DNA of 64,000 nt from Bacillus sp. UNC41MFS5 (GCF_000686805.1 NZ_JMLP01000021.1:1-64000); one strand, 5' to 3'; positions 44,609 through 54,527 are shown, counted from the first letter of the stretch. The notes: generated from the sequence alone by a model not told the origin. Translations and numbers: made by a program.

Positions 44609-45730
44609 ATGGCTGAAAAAATGATGACAAAAACTAAAGTAAAAAAAGAAGAAGTATTTCCGGTCAAAAATGTTCATTACGTAGAAATTTATACAGGAAA
44701 TGCAAAACAAGCGGCATATTATTACGCTAAAGCATTTGGCTTCAAGCTTGTAGCTTACCGAGGATTGGAAACAGGCTGCCGAGATCGTGTTTCCTATGTT
44801 TTGGAGCAAGGGGCCATTCGCTTAATCTTAACAGGAACATTATCGGATCAAACAGACATTGCCGCATTCATTAAAACACACGGTGAAGGTGTGAAAGATA
44901 TCGCCCTTCTGGTAAAGGACTTAGAGAAAACTTATGAGGGTGCGATTGAACGCGGTGGTATTGCCATACGGGAGCCTTGGGTTGAAGAAGACGAAAACGG
45001 CAAAGTGAAAAAGGCGATTCTCGGTACATATGGCGATACGATTCATACACTAGTTGAACCTATCGATTATAAGGGTGTGTTTATGCCTGGGTTTGAGGCC
45101 CGAGAAGATATATTTCGAGCAAATCCAACGGGCTTAATTGGTGTCGACCACCTTGTAGGGAACGTTGAAGTAATGGAAGAATGGGTCAATTATTATGAAA
45201 AAGTATTCGGTTTTAACGTTCTTAAGCATTTTGATGATGAAGATATCTCCACTGAATACTCTGCCCTTATGTCAAAAGTGATGATGAATGGAACCGGACG
45301 CATTAAATTCCCAATTAATGAGCCCGCAGAAGGAAAACGCAAGTCTCAGATTCAGGAATACCTAGATTACTATAATGGACCAGGTGTTCAGCATCTTGCT
45401 CTATTAACCAATGATATCATTGGCACGGTTGCAGCACTTAGAGCAAACGGAGTTGAATTACTGTTTACTCCTGAGACCTATTACGAAGAACTCGCCAACC
45501 GTGTGGGGAAAATTGATGAGGATGTTAAACGGCTTCAGGAACTTAATATTCTTGTGGATCGGGATGATGAAGGTTATTTACTCCAAATTTTCACGAAACC
45601 ACTTGTTGACAGACCAACCATGTTTATCGAAATTATTCAGCGAAAAGGTGCACTTGGTTTTGGGGATGGCAACTTTAAAGCCCTATTTGAATCTATTGAA
45701 CGAGAACAGGAACTTCGAGGGAATATTTAA
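44609..45730 (+). CDS. hppD: 4-hydroxyphenylpyruvate dioxygenase
   Basis: 373 residues, two vicinal-oxygen-chelate domains. The C-terminal domain carries the Fe(II) ligands: His in VDHLVGNV near residue 180, His in GVQHLALLT near residue 260, and Glu in FIEIIQRKGA near residue 340. It converts 4-hydroxyphenylpyruvate to homogentisate in tyrosine breakdown. GAAGGAG precedes ATG. First gene of the four-gene operon. Confidence 0.95.
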   Translation: MAEKMMTKTKVKKEEVFPVKNVHYVEIYTGNAKQAAYYYAKAFGFKLVAYRGLETGCRDRVSYVLEQGAIRLILTGTLSDQTDIAAFIKTHGEGVKDIALLVKDLEKTYEGAIERGGIAIREPWVEEDENGKVKKAILGTYGDTIHTLVEPIDYKGVFMPGFEAREDIFRANPTGLIGVDHLVGNVEVMEEWVNYYEKVFGFNVLKHFDDEDISTEYSALMSKVMMNGTGRIKFPINEPAEGKRKSQIQEYLDYYNGPGVQHLALLTNDIIGTVAALRANGVELLFTPETYYEELANRVGKIDEDVKRLQELNILVDRDDEGYLLQIFTKPLVDRPTMFIEIIQRKGALGFGDGNFKALFESIEREQELRGNI

Positions 45731-45792
45731 TCGATTCGGGTCATGGCAGTTTCATCGCTGGCATGGCCTTATTCAAAGGAGGTGCTAGTCCA

Positions 45793-46734
45793 TTGTTAAC
45801 AAAAGTAAAGGTCAATTGGAAAGAGGATGCGGTCAGTCATTTTATGACAGAACTGATTGATTATGCAGGTTTATTCCCACCTGCAGCACTTCCACTTAAA
45901 GACGCGATCTTAAACTATCATTCTTATTTTCAAGAAGAGGATAGCTGGATGCTTGGACCATTTGTCATTCCGGCTTCACGATTAGGGGAACTTGAACCTT
46001 TTAGAGATTTATTTCATGAACAGTTGCCCCTTCGGCTCTCTATTATTCTTTCCAAATCTGTTGAGTTAAGCACAGATTTGGATGCTATTCAGCTTTTTTC
46101 GGAAACCTACCAAACGGCAGGAATGATAGAGGCGATTGAAGTCCCACCATCCTTTCAAATGAATCCTAGCATCTTCGATAAGCTAGATCAATTCATATCG
46201 GGATATAGAATTTATAGTGAAATAGCAGGAACGAATGAACAATTGCAATCCTCATTAAATAGAATCAAGAGGCTAAATCAAGACTCTTCACGACCTATAG
46301 GGGTTAAATTTCGTATGGGAGGAATCACGGCAAATTTGTTTCCATCTGCGAAAAAAGCAGCGTACGTGATTCATGAATGTAAAAGATTAGGCCTTTCGCT
46401 TAAATTTACAGCTGGTCTCCACCACCCGATTCGTCAATACCGTAAAGAAGTAGAGACCTTCATGCATGGATTCGTTAACGTTTTTACTGCATCGATTATG
46501 GCTTATTGTCTCTCCATTACAGAAGAAACGATTGAAGCGATATTACTTGAAGATCACCCGAAAAATTTTATTTTTACGACAAATGAACTCAGCTGGCGGA
46601 ATTTTACTGTCAGTTCTAAAGAGATTAACAAAGCACGTAATGTCTTTGCTCTTTCATACGGAAGCTGCAGTTTTGATGAGCCACGAGAAGAACTAGGAGA
46701 GCTTGTTTTATTTCAGAAGGAGGCAGTAAGATGA
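45793..46734 (+). CDS. uncharacterised TIM-barrel-like protein of the homogentisate operon
   Basis: About 313 residues. A TTG start at 45793 with AAAGGAGG about 10 bases upstream is preferred over ATG at 45763, which places that site inside the protein. Conserved-looking blocks are LIDYAGLFPPAALPL near residue 24, GVKFRMGGITANLFPSAKKA near 175 and LKFTAGLHHPIRQY near 205. The pattern recalls a beta/alpha barrel with Lys/His/Arg in one face. The stop overlaps the fahA start by 4 bases. No maleylacetoacetate isomerase is encoded in the cluster; the gene's position makes it a candidate for that step (inference only). Confidence 0.65.
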   Translation: MLTKVKVNWKEDAVSHFMTELIDYAGLFPPAALPLKDAILNYHSYFQEEDSWMLGPFVIPASRLGELEPFRDLFHEQLPLRLSIILSKSVELSTDLDAIQLFSETYQTAGMIEAIEVPPSFQMNPSIFDKLDQFISGYRIYSEIAGTNEQLQSSLNRIKRLNQDSSRPIGVKFRMGGITANLFPSAKKAAYVIHECKRLGLSLKFTAGLHHPIRQYRKEVETFMHGFVNVFTASIMAYCLSITEETIEAILLEDHPKNFIFTTNELSWRNFTVSSKEINKARNVFALSYGSCSFDEPREELGELVLFQKEAVR

Positions 46735-48029
46735 AAAAATCTTTTATTAAAACAAAATCGGAATCACATTTCCCCATTCAAAATTTACCGTATGGCATAT
46801 TCCGGGTAAAAAGTGAAAGTCCTCGTGTTGGAACGGCTATTGGAGAGTATGTTCTTGATTTATCCCTCATTGAACAAGCCGGCTTCTTAGATGGTACAGG
46901 TGTGGAAGGAAAAAATATTTTTTCATCCCCTTCCCTCAATTCATTTATGGCACTTGGCCGTTCAGTCTGGTCTGCCGTAAGGTCTAAACTTCAATATCTT
47001 TTAGATGAAAACACTCCTGTTTTACGTGATGATAAAAATCTTCGTGATCAAGCATTTCATCGTATCGAAAATGTAACCATGCTGCTTCCAGCGGAGATTG
47101 GTGATTATACCGATTTCTATGCTTCAAAGGAACATGCAACCAACGTAGGAACAATGTTTAGGAGTAAGGATAACGCTTTAATGCCAAATTGGACGCACTT
47201 GCCCGTTGGCTATCATGGTCGAGCTAGTTCGATTGTTCCAAGCGGCACCTCGGTTCGGCGCCCTTTAGGTCAAAGAAAACCAAAGGATTCAGAATATCCC
47301 GCATTCGGCCCATGTACCCAGCTTGATTTTGAACTGGAAATAGGTTGGTTTATCGGCCCAGGCAATACTCTTGGTGAACCTATTCCTGTTCATCAGGCGG
47401 AAGATCATGTTTTTGGACTCGTACTTGTGAATGATTGGAGTGCACGTGACATTCAAGCTTGGGAGTATCAGCCACTTGGCCCCTTCCTTGCGAAAAATTT
47501 TGCCACTTCCATCTCGCCTTGGGTTGTACCGTTAGAAGCACTCGAACCTTTTCGCACGGCTGGACCCAAGCAAGATCCAGAGCCCTTTCCTTACCTGCAG
47601 CAAGGAAAAAATGGATCATTTAATATTAATCTAGAAGTTTATTTAACACCAGAAAATACAGAAAAAGATACTAGAATTACAAAGACTAACTTCAACTATA
47701 TGTATTGGTCCATTGCCCAACAGGTAGCCCATCATACCATTACGGGATGTAACATCCGTCCTGGTGACATGCAGGCATCCGGGACAATTAGCGGTCCTAA
47801 CCGAGAAGAACGAGGCAGCCTGCTTGAACTTTCCTGGCGTGGTTCACAACCGGTCCAGCTAAACGGAGGCGGTGAGCGCAGCTGGATCGAAGACGGTGAT
47901 ACCTTGACGATTAGCGGCTGGTGCCAAGGAGATGGATATCGAATTGGTTTTGGTGAAGTAACCGGTCAGCTACTACCTGCACACTCTGAATCCAAAGTAT
48001 TAGGCAAACAAGCTGCCGTAAAAATCTAA
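46731..48029 (+). CDS. fahA: fumarylacetoacetase
   Basis: 432 residues. N-terminal SH3-like domain (about 1-120), then the catalytic domain with DYTDFYASKEHATNVG (His, Asp metal region), QLDFELEIGWFIGPG (Glu ligands) and LVNDWSARDIQAWEYQPLGPF, typical of eukaryote-type FAH. It splits fumarylacetoacetate into fumarate and acetoacetate. ATG overlaps the upstream stop (ATGA), so translation is coupled. Confidence 0.94.
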   Translation: MKKSFIKTKSESHFPIQNLPYGIFRVKSESPRVGTAIGEYVLDLSLIEQAGFLDGTGVEGKNIFSSPSLNSFMALGRSVWSAVRSKLQYLLDENTPVLRDDKNLRDQAFHRIENVTMLLPAEIGDYTDFYASKEHATNVGTMFRSKDNALMPNWTHLPVGYHGRASSIVPSGTSVRRPLGQRKPKDSEYPAFGPCTQLDFELEIGWFIGPGNTLGEPIPVHQAEDHVFGLVLVNDWSARDIQAWEYQPLGPFLAKNFATSISPWVVPLEALEPFRTAGPKQDPEPFPYLQQGKNGSFNINLEVYLTPENTEKDTRITKTNFNYMYWSIAQQVAHHTITGCNIRPGDMQASGTISGPNREERGSLLELSWRGSQPVQLNGGGERSWIEDGDTLTISGWCQGDGYRIGFGEVTGQLLPAHSESKVLGKQAAVKI

Positions 48030-48058
48030 AATATATATAAAAAAAAGGAGTTTTGACT

Positions 48059-49216
48059 ATGGCATATTATGTGAAAATGGGCCGCATCCCCCATAAACGG
48101 CATACTCAATTTCGCCAAGAAGACGGTAGTCTCTATTATGAGCAATTAATGGGTACGAAAGGTTTCTCTAGCATTCAATCACTGATCTATCATATTAATC
48201 AGCCGACACAAGTTAAAAAAGCGGAAAAAATTTGCGATGTTCGTTATGAATTTGAGGAAAGAGGCGCTCTAAAACATCGTCATTTTCGTACTTGGAATAC
48301 AGAAGTTGGCGGTGATTTTCTATCCGCTCGCAAAATTTTCATGGCAAACGACGATCTAGCGTTTGGCGTGGCACGCCCTAATCGCCAGATGGACTATTTT
48401 TATCGTAACGGCGAAGGCGATGAAATGTTATTTGTTCATGAAGGAACCGGTAAAATTGAAAGTATTTTTGGGGAGTTAAGTTTTGGCCCCGGCGATTATC
48501 TGGTGATTCCTATTGGCACGACCTACCGTGTTGTTTTGGAATCAGAAGAAGCACGCTTTTTAGTAGTCGAATCCAATTCATCCATTGTTACTCCTAAGCG
48601 CTACCGAAATGAATTCGGCCAGCTTCTCGAACATTCTCCCTTCTGCGAGCGTGATATCCGGACACCGGAAAGATTGGAGCCCAAAAATGAAAAAGGTGAA
48701 TTTGAAATTCGAGTCCGTGCACAAGGGATGATCACTTCTTATACATATGATTTCCATCCGCTTGATGCAGTTGGCTGGGATGGATATTTATACCCTTATG
48801 CATTCAGTATCCATGATTTTGAACCAATAACAGGCCGTGTTCATCAGCCGCCACCCGTCCATCAAACCTTTGAAGGGCATAATTTTGTCATCTGTTCATT
48901 TGTGCCGCGTTTATATGACTACCATCCAGAGGCCATACCTGCCCCTTATGTACACAGCAATGTGGACAGTGATGAAGTACTCTATTATGTGGATGGTGAT
49001 TTTATGAGCCGGCGCGGTGTGGAGGAAGGCTCCATTACCCTTCATCCGTGCGGACTGCCTCATGGTCCACACCCAGGCAAAATCGAAGAAAGTATCGGTA
49101 AAAAAGAGACGCGCGAACTTGCAGTCATGATTGATACTTTCCGTCCACTCTATATTGTAAAGGATGCTCATCCTCTGGAAGTTGAGGATTATATGAGCAG
49201 CTGGCTGCCAAAATAA
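48059..49216 (+). CDS. hmgA: homogentisate 1,2-dioxygenase
   Basis: 385 residues of the cupin-type dioxygenase. The metal-ligand region PAPYVHSNVDSDEVLYYVDG and the following GLPHGPHPG near residue 330 supply His, Glu, His. It opens homogentisate to maleylacetoacetate. ATG at 48059 is preferred over TTG two codons upstream; AAAAAGGAG precedes it. Confidence 0.94.
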   Translation: MAYYVKMGRIPHKRHTQFRQEDGSLYYEQLMGTKGFSSIQSLIYHINQPTQVKKAEKICDVRYEFEERGALKHRHFRTWNTEVGGDFLSARKIFMANDDLAFGVARPNRQMDYFYRNGEGDEMLFVHEGTGKIESIFGELSFGPGDYLVIPIGTTYRVVLESEEARFLVVESNSSIVTPKRYRNEFGQLLEHSPFCERDIRTPERLEPKNEKGEFEIRVRAQGMITSYTYDFHPLDAVGWDGYLYPYAFSIHDFEPITGRVHQPPPVHQTFEGHNFVICSFVPRLYDYHPEAIPAPYVHSNVDSDEVLYYVDGDFMSRRGVEEGSITLHPCGLPHGPHPGKIEESIGKKETRELAVMIDTFRPLYIVKDAHPLEVEDYMSSWLPK

Positions 49217-49463
49217 TCTCAGCAGAAAATAATTGGCATAAATGGTTTTCTTTTCTATGAATCTTAATTAGTTCTTATCCTTTCCCTGGCGCAAGCTCCT
49301 CCTTGCGCCAATTAAAGTGCACACTTTAATAACATTGATTAATAGATATTGAAGTAAGAAGAACGAGGATAAAGCGGAAGAAAAATTTACCATTTTAGCT
49401 AAAACGGTATTATAATAGAAATGATAAGAACAAAAAATTTTTCGTATCAAAGGAGGTTTACAT
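49217..49463. other. intergenic region with short GC-rich hairpin
   Basis: GGCGCAAG-CTCCTC-CTTGCGCC at 49288-49309 is a perfect stem but lacks a T-tract. A TATAAT at 49411-49416 is a likely -10 for the next gene, with no convincing -35. Confidence 0.45.
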
Positions 49464-50432
49464 ATGTCAAAAAATGTACAACCAGGGGAATTTTATATTG
49501 GAACTGTAAGCGAAAACTGGTCCGAGGATGCCCTTTTTTACGAGTATAGCACAGCTGCTGATCCCATTGGCAGTGGGATTACTAGTCCGATCCCGCCTAA
49601 AGAATTTGCACCTGAACTATATAATTCAGGAGAAACTCGTATGATATCATTGGATTTATCAAACGAGTTGAAAACCAAATATCCTGCAACAAGTCCATCC
49701 CTACTTGCACATTTTATCCGAATTAATGCAGGAGATACGATTCATACGAAACCCAACGCAACCAGTGAATTATACTATATTATTTCCGGGGCCGGTACAA
49801 CGGAGGTCAATGGTCAAACAATCAGTTGGAAAAAAGGTGACTTTTTAACTCTTCCGTCCGGATCAGTTAGTCGTCATCTAGCGACAGAGGATTCAACCAT
49901 TTACTATATTTTGGACACTCCACTTCTTGATTATTTGGGAGCTAAAGCAACGGAAGCACGTTTTAAGCCGACACTATATACGGCGGAACGGGCGAAAGCA
50001 AAATTAGATGAAGTAGCTAATGCACCCGATGCACATTTAAAAAATCGTATTTCCATTTTGCTAAATAATCAAAATTTCGAACAAACTTTAACCATTACGC
50101 ATGTATTATGGGCAATGTTTGGCATTGTTCCCGCAGGCGCCAACCAAGCTCCGCACAGTCATAAATCCGTTGCACTTGACTTTGTTGCCTATGCTGCACC
50201 TGGGACATATACATTAGTTGGAGATAAGGTAGACCCAATAACAAGACAAATCATTGATCCGATTCGGATTGACTGGGTAACAGGAAAAGCCTTCGTTACC
50301 CCACCAGGGCTGTGGCACTCTCATCATAATGAATCAGGGGAACCCGCGTTCATTATCCCCATCCAAGATGCAGGTCTGCAAACCTACCTTCGTACATTGG
50401 ATATCCAATTTACTCATTATGATGAGGAATAG
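49464..50432 (+). CDS. bicupin protein (gentisate-dioxygenase-like fold)
   Basis: 322 residues with two cupin domains: HTKPNATSELYYIISGAG...GDFLTLPSG (about residues 90-140) and APHSHKSVALDFVAYA ... PPGLWHSHHN (about 225-290). The HxH in the second cupin is a probable metal site. The layout resembles gentisate 1,2-dioxygenase and bicupin relatives. It follows hmgA but starts a separate transcript. Ring-cleavage is a guess. Confidence 0.75.
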   Translation: MSKNVQPGEFYIGTVSENWSEDALFYEYSTAADPIGSGITSPIPPKEFAPELYNSGETRMISLDLSNELKTKYPATSPSLLAHFIRINAGDTIHTKPNATSELYYIISGAGTTEVNGQTISWKKGDFLTLPSGSVSRHLATEDSTIYYILDTPLLDYLGAKATEARFKPTLYTAERAKAKLDEVANAPDAHLKNRISILLNNQNFEQTLTITHVLWAMFGIVPAGANQAPHSHKSVALDFVAYAAPGTYTLVGDKVDPITRQIIDPIRIDWVTGKAFVTPPGLWHSHHNESGEPAFIIPIQDAGLQTYLRTLDIQFTHYDEE

Positions 50433-50462
50433 AAGTATTCTAATAAAAGAAGAAAAAGTAGA

Positions 50463-50699
50463 ATGAGAGTGGCTAAGTTTTGTGAGCGAAACATTAAAGT
50501 AACCGATTCGGACAAAGTCATTGACCTTCTTCGATTGCATTATCAAAACGATGTAGATGTTAGCATTGTAGACTGTTTTAGAAGGTGTTTAGAATGCAGG
50601 GTAAGACCATTCTGCCGTATTCAATTAACAACCATCGAGGCTGATGATGCTGAAAGCTTGGTAAATAAAATCCTTCAAACGGTTAAAACCATTCCGTAA
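50463..50699 (+). CDS. DUF1450 (YuzB-type) small protein, copy 2
   Basis: 78 residues with the clustered cysteines DCFRRCLECRVRPFC in the middle and an opening MRVAKFCERNIKV, a DUF1450-type pattern with extra cysteines. It follows the bicupin gene by 30 bases and may be co-transcribed. The other member, at 44119, lies on the far side of the homogentisate operon. Confidence 0.65.
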   Translation: MRVAKFCERNIKVTDSDKVIDLLRLHYQNDVDVSIVDCFRRCLECRVRPFCRIQLTTIEADDAESLVNKILQTVKTIP

Positions 50700-50731
50700 G
50701 AAGAAAATCGCACTTCCGCGATAAAAATCAC

Positions 50732-50764
50732 ACCCAAGTGAGGATTAAATCACTTGGGTTTTTT
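50732..50764 (+). terminator. terminator after the DUF1450 gene
   Basis: ACCCAAGTGA and TCACTTGGGT pair perfectly around an 8-base loop and run into T6. Confidence 0.92.
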
Positions 50765-50947
50765 CACGTTTGGACAGTTCAGTAGTGTTGAATATAAGTT
50801 TGAATTCCAGTTAGAGGTTGAAATAGTGAGAAAAAATGATGCTTATTAAAGTAGTAACATGGAATATACGAATAAGAGCTTCATAATAGAATAGAATTAA
50901 GCTTTCAATTATACTCATGATAAGGATGTGAGAAAGAAGGACTAAAT

Positions 50948-51385
50948 ATGCTATTTTATGTGTTTTCAATTCTTGTTATTGTGATGGACCAGCTTTCTAA
51001 ATATCTAATTCGGGCTTATATTGACATCAATGAAACATTTACATTGTGGGGAATTCCACTCACACATATCGAAAATAGCGGGATGGCAAGAGGTTTATTT
51101 CAAGGCCATGCACGTCTCTTCGGAGTTGTGGCTGTGCTGTTCGTGATAGGTGTTTATTATTTTCGCAGAACCGGAGAAATGAAGGGTGCTCTCATTGATA
51201 GTAGTTTAGGATTCCTAGTGGGAGGAGCAATTGGAAATGGCATTGATCGACTTTTGTTTGGGCAAGTGACGGATTTTATCATTCGCTCTGGTGGTATCCT
51301 TAACTTGGCCGACCATGCGATTGAGATCGGGGTGTTCTTGCTTCTTATTTACGGAGTCGTTAGTTGGTTGAAAAATAAACACTAA
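50948..51385 (+). CDS. lspA: lipoprotein signal peptidase II
   Basis: 145 residues with four membrane helices. The conserved segments are DQLSKYLIR near the N-terminus, ENSGMARGLFQG (Asn/Ser motif), GNGIDRLLFGQVTDFI with catalytic Asp, and NLADHAI with the second catalytic Asp. It cleaves prolipoprotein signal peptides in the membrane. AGAAGGA precedes ATG. A monocistronic copy; the usual house-keeping lspA sits next to pyr genes, so this may be a second copy. Confidence 0.9.
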   Translation: MLFYVFSILVIVMDQLSKYLIRAYIDINETFTLWGIPLTHIENSGMARGLFQGHARLFGVVAVLFVIGVYYFRRTGEMKGALIDSSLGFLVGGAIGNGIDRLLFGQVTDFIIRSGGILNLADHAIEIGVFLLLIYGVVSWLKNKH

Positions 51386-51477
51386 AAGGGACCAAAAGAT
51401 AACTTGGTCCCCTCTCTAATAACGTTCCGTATGTTTTCATAAAAATGTGATGTTTTATGAAAAAATATTTCTTTCTA

Positions 51478-52764
51478 TTAAGATAATAATCTTTTATTTA
51501 ATCTAGGAGTATACATGACCAAGAATCCAGAACGCCCAAACGTGTATAGAATGAAAGCCAGCCATAGGCCATGATTATGCCAGATTGGTGTTGCCGTAAT
51601 TTGTATAAGGATATAGAGAATCATTGCGTAAATCATTGAGTTTCGAACGGGAGCAATTTCAGTTGCACCGATGAAGACACCATAAATGACAAGACCAAAA
51701 CATGCGGCAAACGGGTAAAGAATCAGCCATTTTCCATAGGTAGTTGAAAGTTCGACAACACTTGGTAGATTGGTAAAAAGCGCAATAATTTGTTCTTGAA
51801 ATAATCCATATATATACCAGCGATAACAAAAGCCGTAATCACCGACCATTGCTTTGATAAAGTAAGTGTTTTCTTATATAATTCCTTATCCTTTGACCCT
51901 ACCGCTTTGCCCACGAGAATGCTCGTGGCATTGGCAAACCCATCGAAGAAATAAGCCATTATGTAATGAATTTGAAATAGAACAGCATTGGCAGCTAATA
52001 AGTCTGTACCAAACGAAGCACCTTTTGCTGTAAACATATTAATAACGACTAATAAACAAATCCTTGTTCACGTTAAACACGTTTTTCATCGACTGTGTAT
52101 CTATAAGTTCCTTGTAGGACGGTAACCTCCATTCAAACGGTGATGCCTTCCTCACAATGAATATCCCTACTATAAAGGCTGTCACTTCAGCAATCAAAGC
52201 GGCAGCAGCGACCCCTTTTACAGCAAATGAAAAAACATGGACAAAAAGAATCGCCAAGATCATATTCAAAACATTCATTAACACTTGTAGAAATAATGAT
52301 TCTTTAATCTTTGCCATCCCCATTAGCCAGCCAAGGATCACATAATTCAGCAAGGTAAAGGGTGCTCCCCAAATTCTAATTCGAAAATATTCAGCTGCAA
52401 ACTGACTGACATCAGAATCGTTTGAAAACAATATCATAGCTATATATTCAATCGGCCATTGTAAGAGAATAAAACACACCCCAACCACAACAGCTAATAA
52501 AAATGGACGCGATAAAGCAAGTATTCCTTGGGCTTGATCACTTGCGCCATTTGCTTGTGCGGCAAAAGCAGATGTACTAACCCGTAAAAAACCGAATACC
52601 CAATACAAAGTATTAAAAATAAGAGTCCCTACTGCAACTCCTCCAATATAGGCAGAATCGGGAAGCTGCCCCACAACAGCTGTGTCTACAGCACCTAACA
52701 AGGACGTGGTCATTGTCGAGATCGTTAGGGGAATCGCCAAAGTGAGGTACGCACGATGATTCAT
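51478..52764 (-). pseudogene. MATE-family efflux transporter, two frame-breaking lesions
   Basis: Three frames together cover a normal MATE protein of about 430 residues with 12 hydrophobic segments. Start ATG 52764 has AAGGAGG. Lesion 1 at about 52038: NVNKDLFI is joined directly to LVVINMFTAKGASF in another frame, with several residues missing, so a short non-triplet deletion occurred. Lesion 2 at about 51805-51815: the frame changes within TATATATAT; taking out one TA restores GIYGLFQEQIIALF. The gene follows the dpp-type ABC genes on the same strand. Confidence 0.88.
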
Positions 52765-52848
52765 TAGGAATTCCTCCTCCTTTCCATTTGTATAAGAACA
52801 ATAACCTCGATTTTTCAAATGAAATCGAGGCATTCGAAAATATTAAAA

Positions 52849-53658
52849 TTAAGCACGTCTAACCGAACGAAATCGTGGGTGCTCGGCCAGCATGGAATCT
52901 CTCATCTCATTTACTAGAGGATGTTTTGAAGTAAAAAACTGTTTTTTTTCATAATAAAGCTCTGCCAATTCTCCTTTATCTAGTACACCTAATCGATCAC
53001 TAATCGTATAGGCAGCTTTAATATCATGTGTAATAAAAAGATAGGATAACCCGAAGTCTGCTTTTAACTCCTTGAGTAATTCTAAAATAAGAGTTTGATT
53101 CACCATATCTAGACTACTGACAGATTCGTCTAAGACAATCAGCTTTGGCTTGAGTGAGATGGCTCTTGCAATATTGATTCTTTGCAATTGCCCACCGCTA
53201 AATTGATTCGGATATTTTTTTAAGTCCTCCTCACTTAGCCCTACCCTTTCTAATAATTCAATAACGGTTCGTTTTTGCTCTGCCACTGTTAGCTTTTCAT
53301 AGTTTTCTAGCGGCTCTGCAATAATTCGTTCCGCCGTCATTCGAGGGTTAACCGATGAGTAGGAGTCCTGAAAGACAGCTTGAAGTTCACGACGAATTTT
53401 TTGATGACTCTGCTTATCTTGGTTATAAATATCATGGCCTTGAAATAAAACCTGTCCACATTGCGGCCGTTCTAGACCAAGAATCACTCTTCCTAAGGTA
53501 CTTTTACCAGCTCCGCTCCTACCAAGCAAACCTAAACAGGTTCCTTCCTCAATCTCTAGAGAAATGTCGGAAAGTATTTTCCTAGATTGATCTTTCCAGT
53601 TGAAAAACGTTCGAGATCCATAACTATGGGTTACTTCATTTACTTGTAATAAACTCAT
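52849..53658 (-). CDS. dppF: dipeptide/nickel-type ABC transporter ATPase (DppF/OppF)
   Basis: About 269 residues: Walker A GRSGAGKSTLG, Q-loop VFQDSYSSVNPRM typical of OppF/DppF, signature FSGGQLQRINIARA, Walker B LIVLDESVSSLD, H-loop THDIKAAY. ATG at 53658 follows AAGGGG. Second ATPase of a decayed peptide/nickel importer operon. Confidence 0.9.
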   Translation of the reverse strand: MSLLQVNEVTHSYGSRTFFNWKDQSRKILSDISLEIEEGTCLGLLGRSGAGKSTLGRVILGLERPQCGQVLFQGHDIYNQDKQSHQKIRRELQAVFQDSYSSVNPRMTAERIIAEPLENYEKLTVAEQKRTVIELLERVGLSEEDLKKYPNQFSGGQLQRINIARAISLKPKLIVLDESVSSLDMVNQTLILELLKELKADFGLSYLFITHDIKAAYTISDRLGVLDKGELAELYYEKKQFFTSKHPLVNEMRDSMLAEHPRFRSVRRA

Positions 53659-53684
53659 TTTTTTACCCCTTATCAATGCCTAAG

Positions 53685-54515
53685 TCAAGCTAAATGGATG
53701 GCAGGTTCATCTACATTTAAGATTGAGCGTGCCTTTAATAGTTTTTTGGTATACTCATGCTGTGGCTCATCAAATAGTTGGAATACACCAGCTTTTTCTA
53801 CTATTCGACCGTTCTGCATCACGGCCACTTCATCAGCCATTTCAGCAATGACACCGAGATCATGGGATATAAATAAAATGGCAGAGCCATATTCAGAGCG
53901 AATTTTATCTAAGTGGTACAGCACTTTTTTTTGATTATTTACATCTAGTGCGGTAGTCGGTTCATCAGCAATAATTACCGCAGGATGTAAGCATGCTGCA
54001 ATGGCAATCATCACCCGTTGAAGCATACCACCACTCAATTGAAAAGGATAGTATTTTAATAGTTTAACAGGATCTGGTAAGTTCACATGATGCATCGCCT
54101 CAATGGCCATCTCTGTTGCTTGTTTTTTATTCCATTGTGAATGTGAACGAATGGTTTCAATAAATTGGTGGCCAATTGTAAAAACAGGCGTAAAAGCGTT
54201 CATCGGATTTTGCATAATAAAGGCGATATCCTTGCCACGAATCATACGCATTTCTTTCTCACCTAAACCATTCAATTCGTGTCCTTTTAATTCGATACTG
54301 CCTTCAATCGTTGTCGTTTTCCGATTGAGAAGCTGAAGAATGGACATACTCGTCACGGTTTTACCGCATCCACTTTCCCCAACAAGACCTAGTACCTCTC
54401 CACGCTTCAGTTCAAAGTTGATATCCTCAACAAGCGTGGTAGCACCAGTTTTTGTTTTTACCTGTACATGTAAATTTCTCACTTGTAACACATTTGACTG
54501 TTCTGTACTCAACAT
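53685..54515 (-). CDS. dppD: dipeptide/nickel-type ABC transporter ATPase (DppD/OppD)
   Basis: About 276 residues: Walker A GESGCGKTVTS, QNPMNAFTPVF region, signature LSGGMLQRVMIAIA, Walker B IIADEPTTALD, H-loop SHDLGVIAE. ATG at 54515 is the better spaced of two after AAAAAGGA. Overlaps none; 6 bases separate it from dppC. Confidence 0.9.
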   Translation of the reverse strand: MLSTEQSNVLQVRNLHVQVKTKTGATTLVEDINFELKRGEVLGLVGESGCGKTVTSMSILQLLNRKTTTIEGSIELKGHELNGLGEKEMRMIRGKDIAFIMQNPMNAFTPVFTIGHQFIETIRSHSQWNKKQATEMAIEAMHHVNLPDPVKLLKYYPFQLSGGMLQRVMIAIAACLHPAVIIADEPTTALDVNNQKKVLYHLDKIRSEYGSAILFISHDLGVIAEMADEVAVMQNGRIVEKAGVFQLFDEPQHEYTKKLLKARSILNVDEPAIHLA

Positions 54516-54527
54516 TCTCATTCCTTT

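Noticed and set aside
51389..51412. Terminator after lspA (GGGACCAA / TTGGTCCC)
   Set aside because: The stem is clear, but CTCTCT follows rather than a T-tract, so I did not list it as a terminator.
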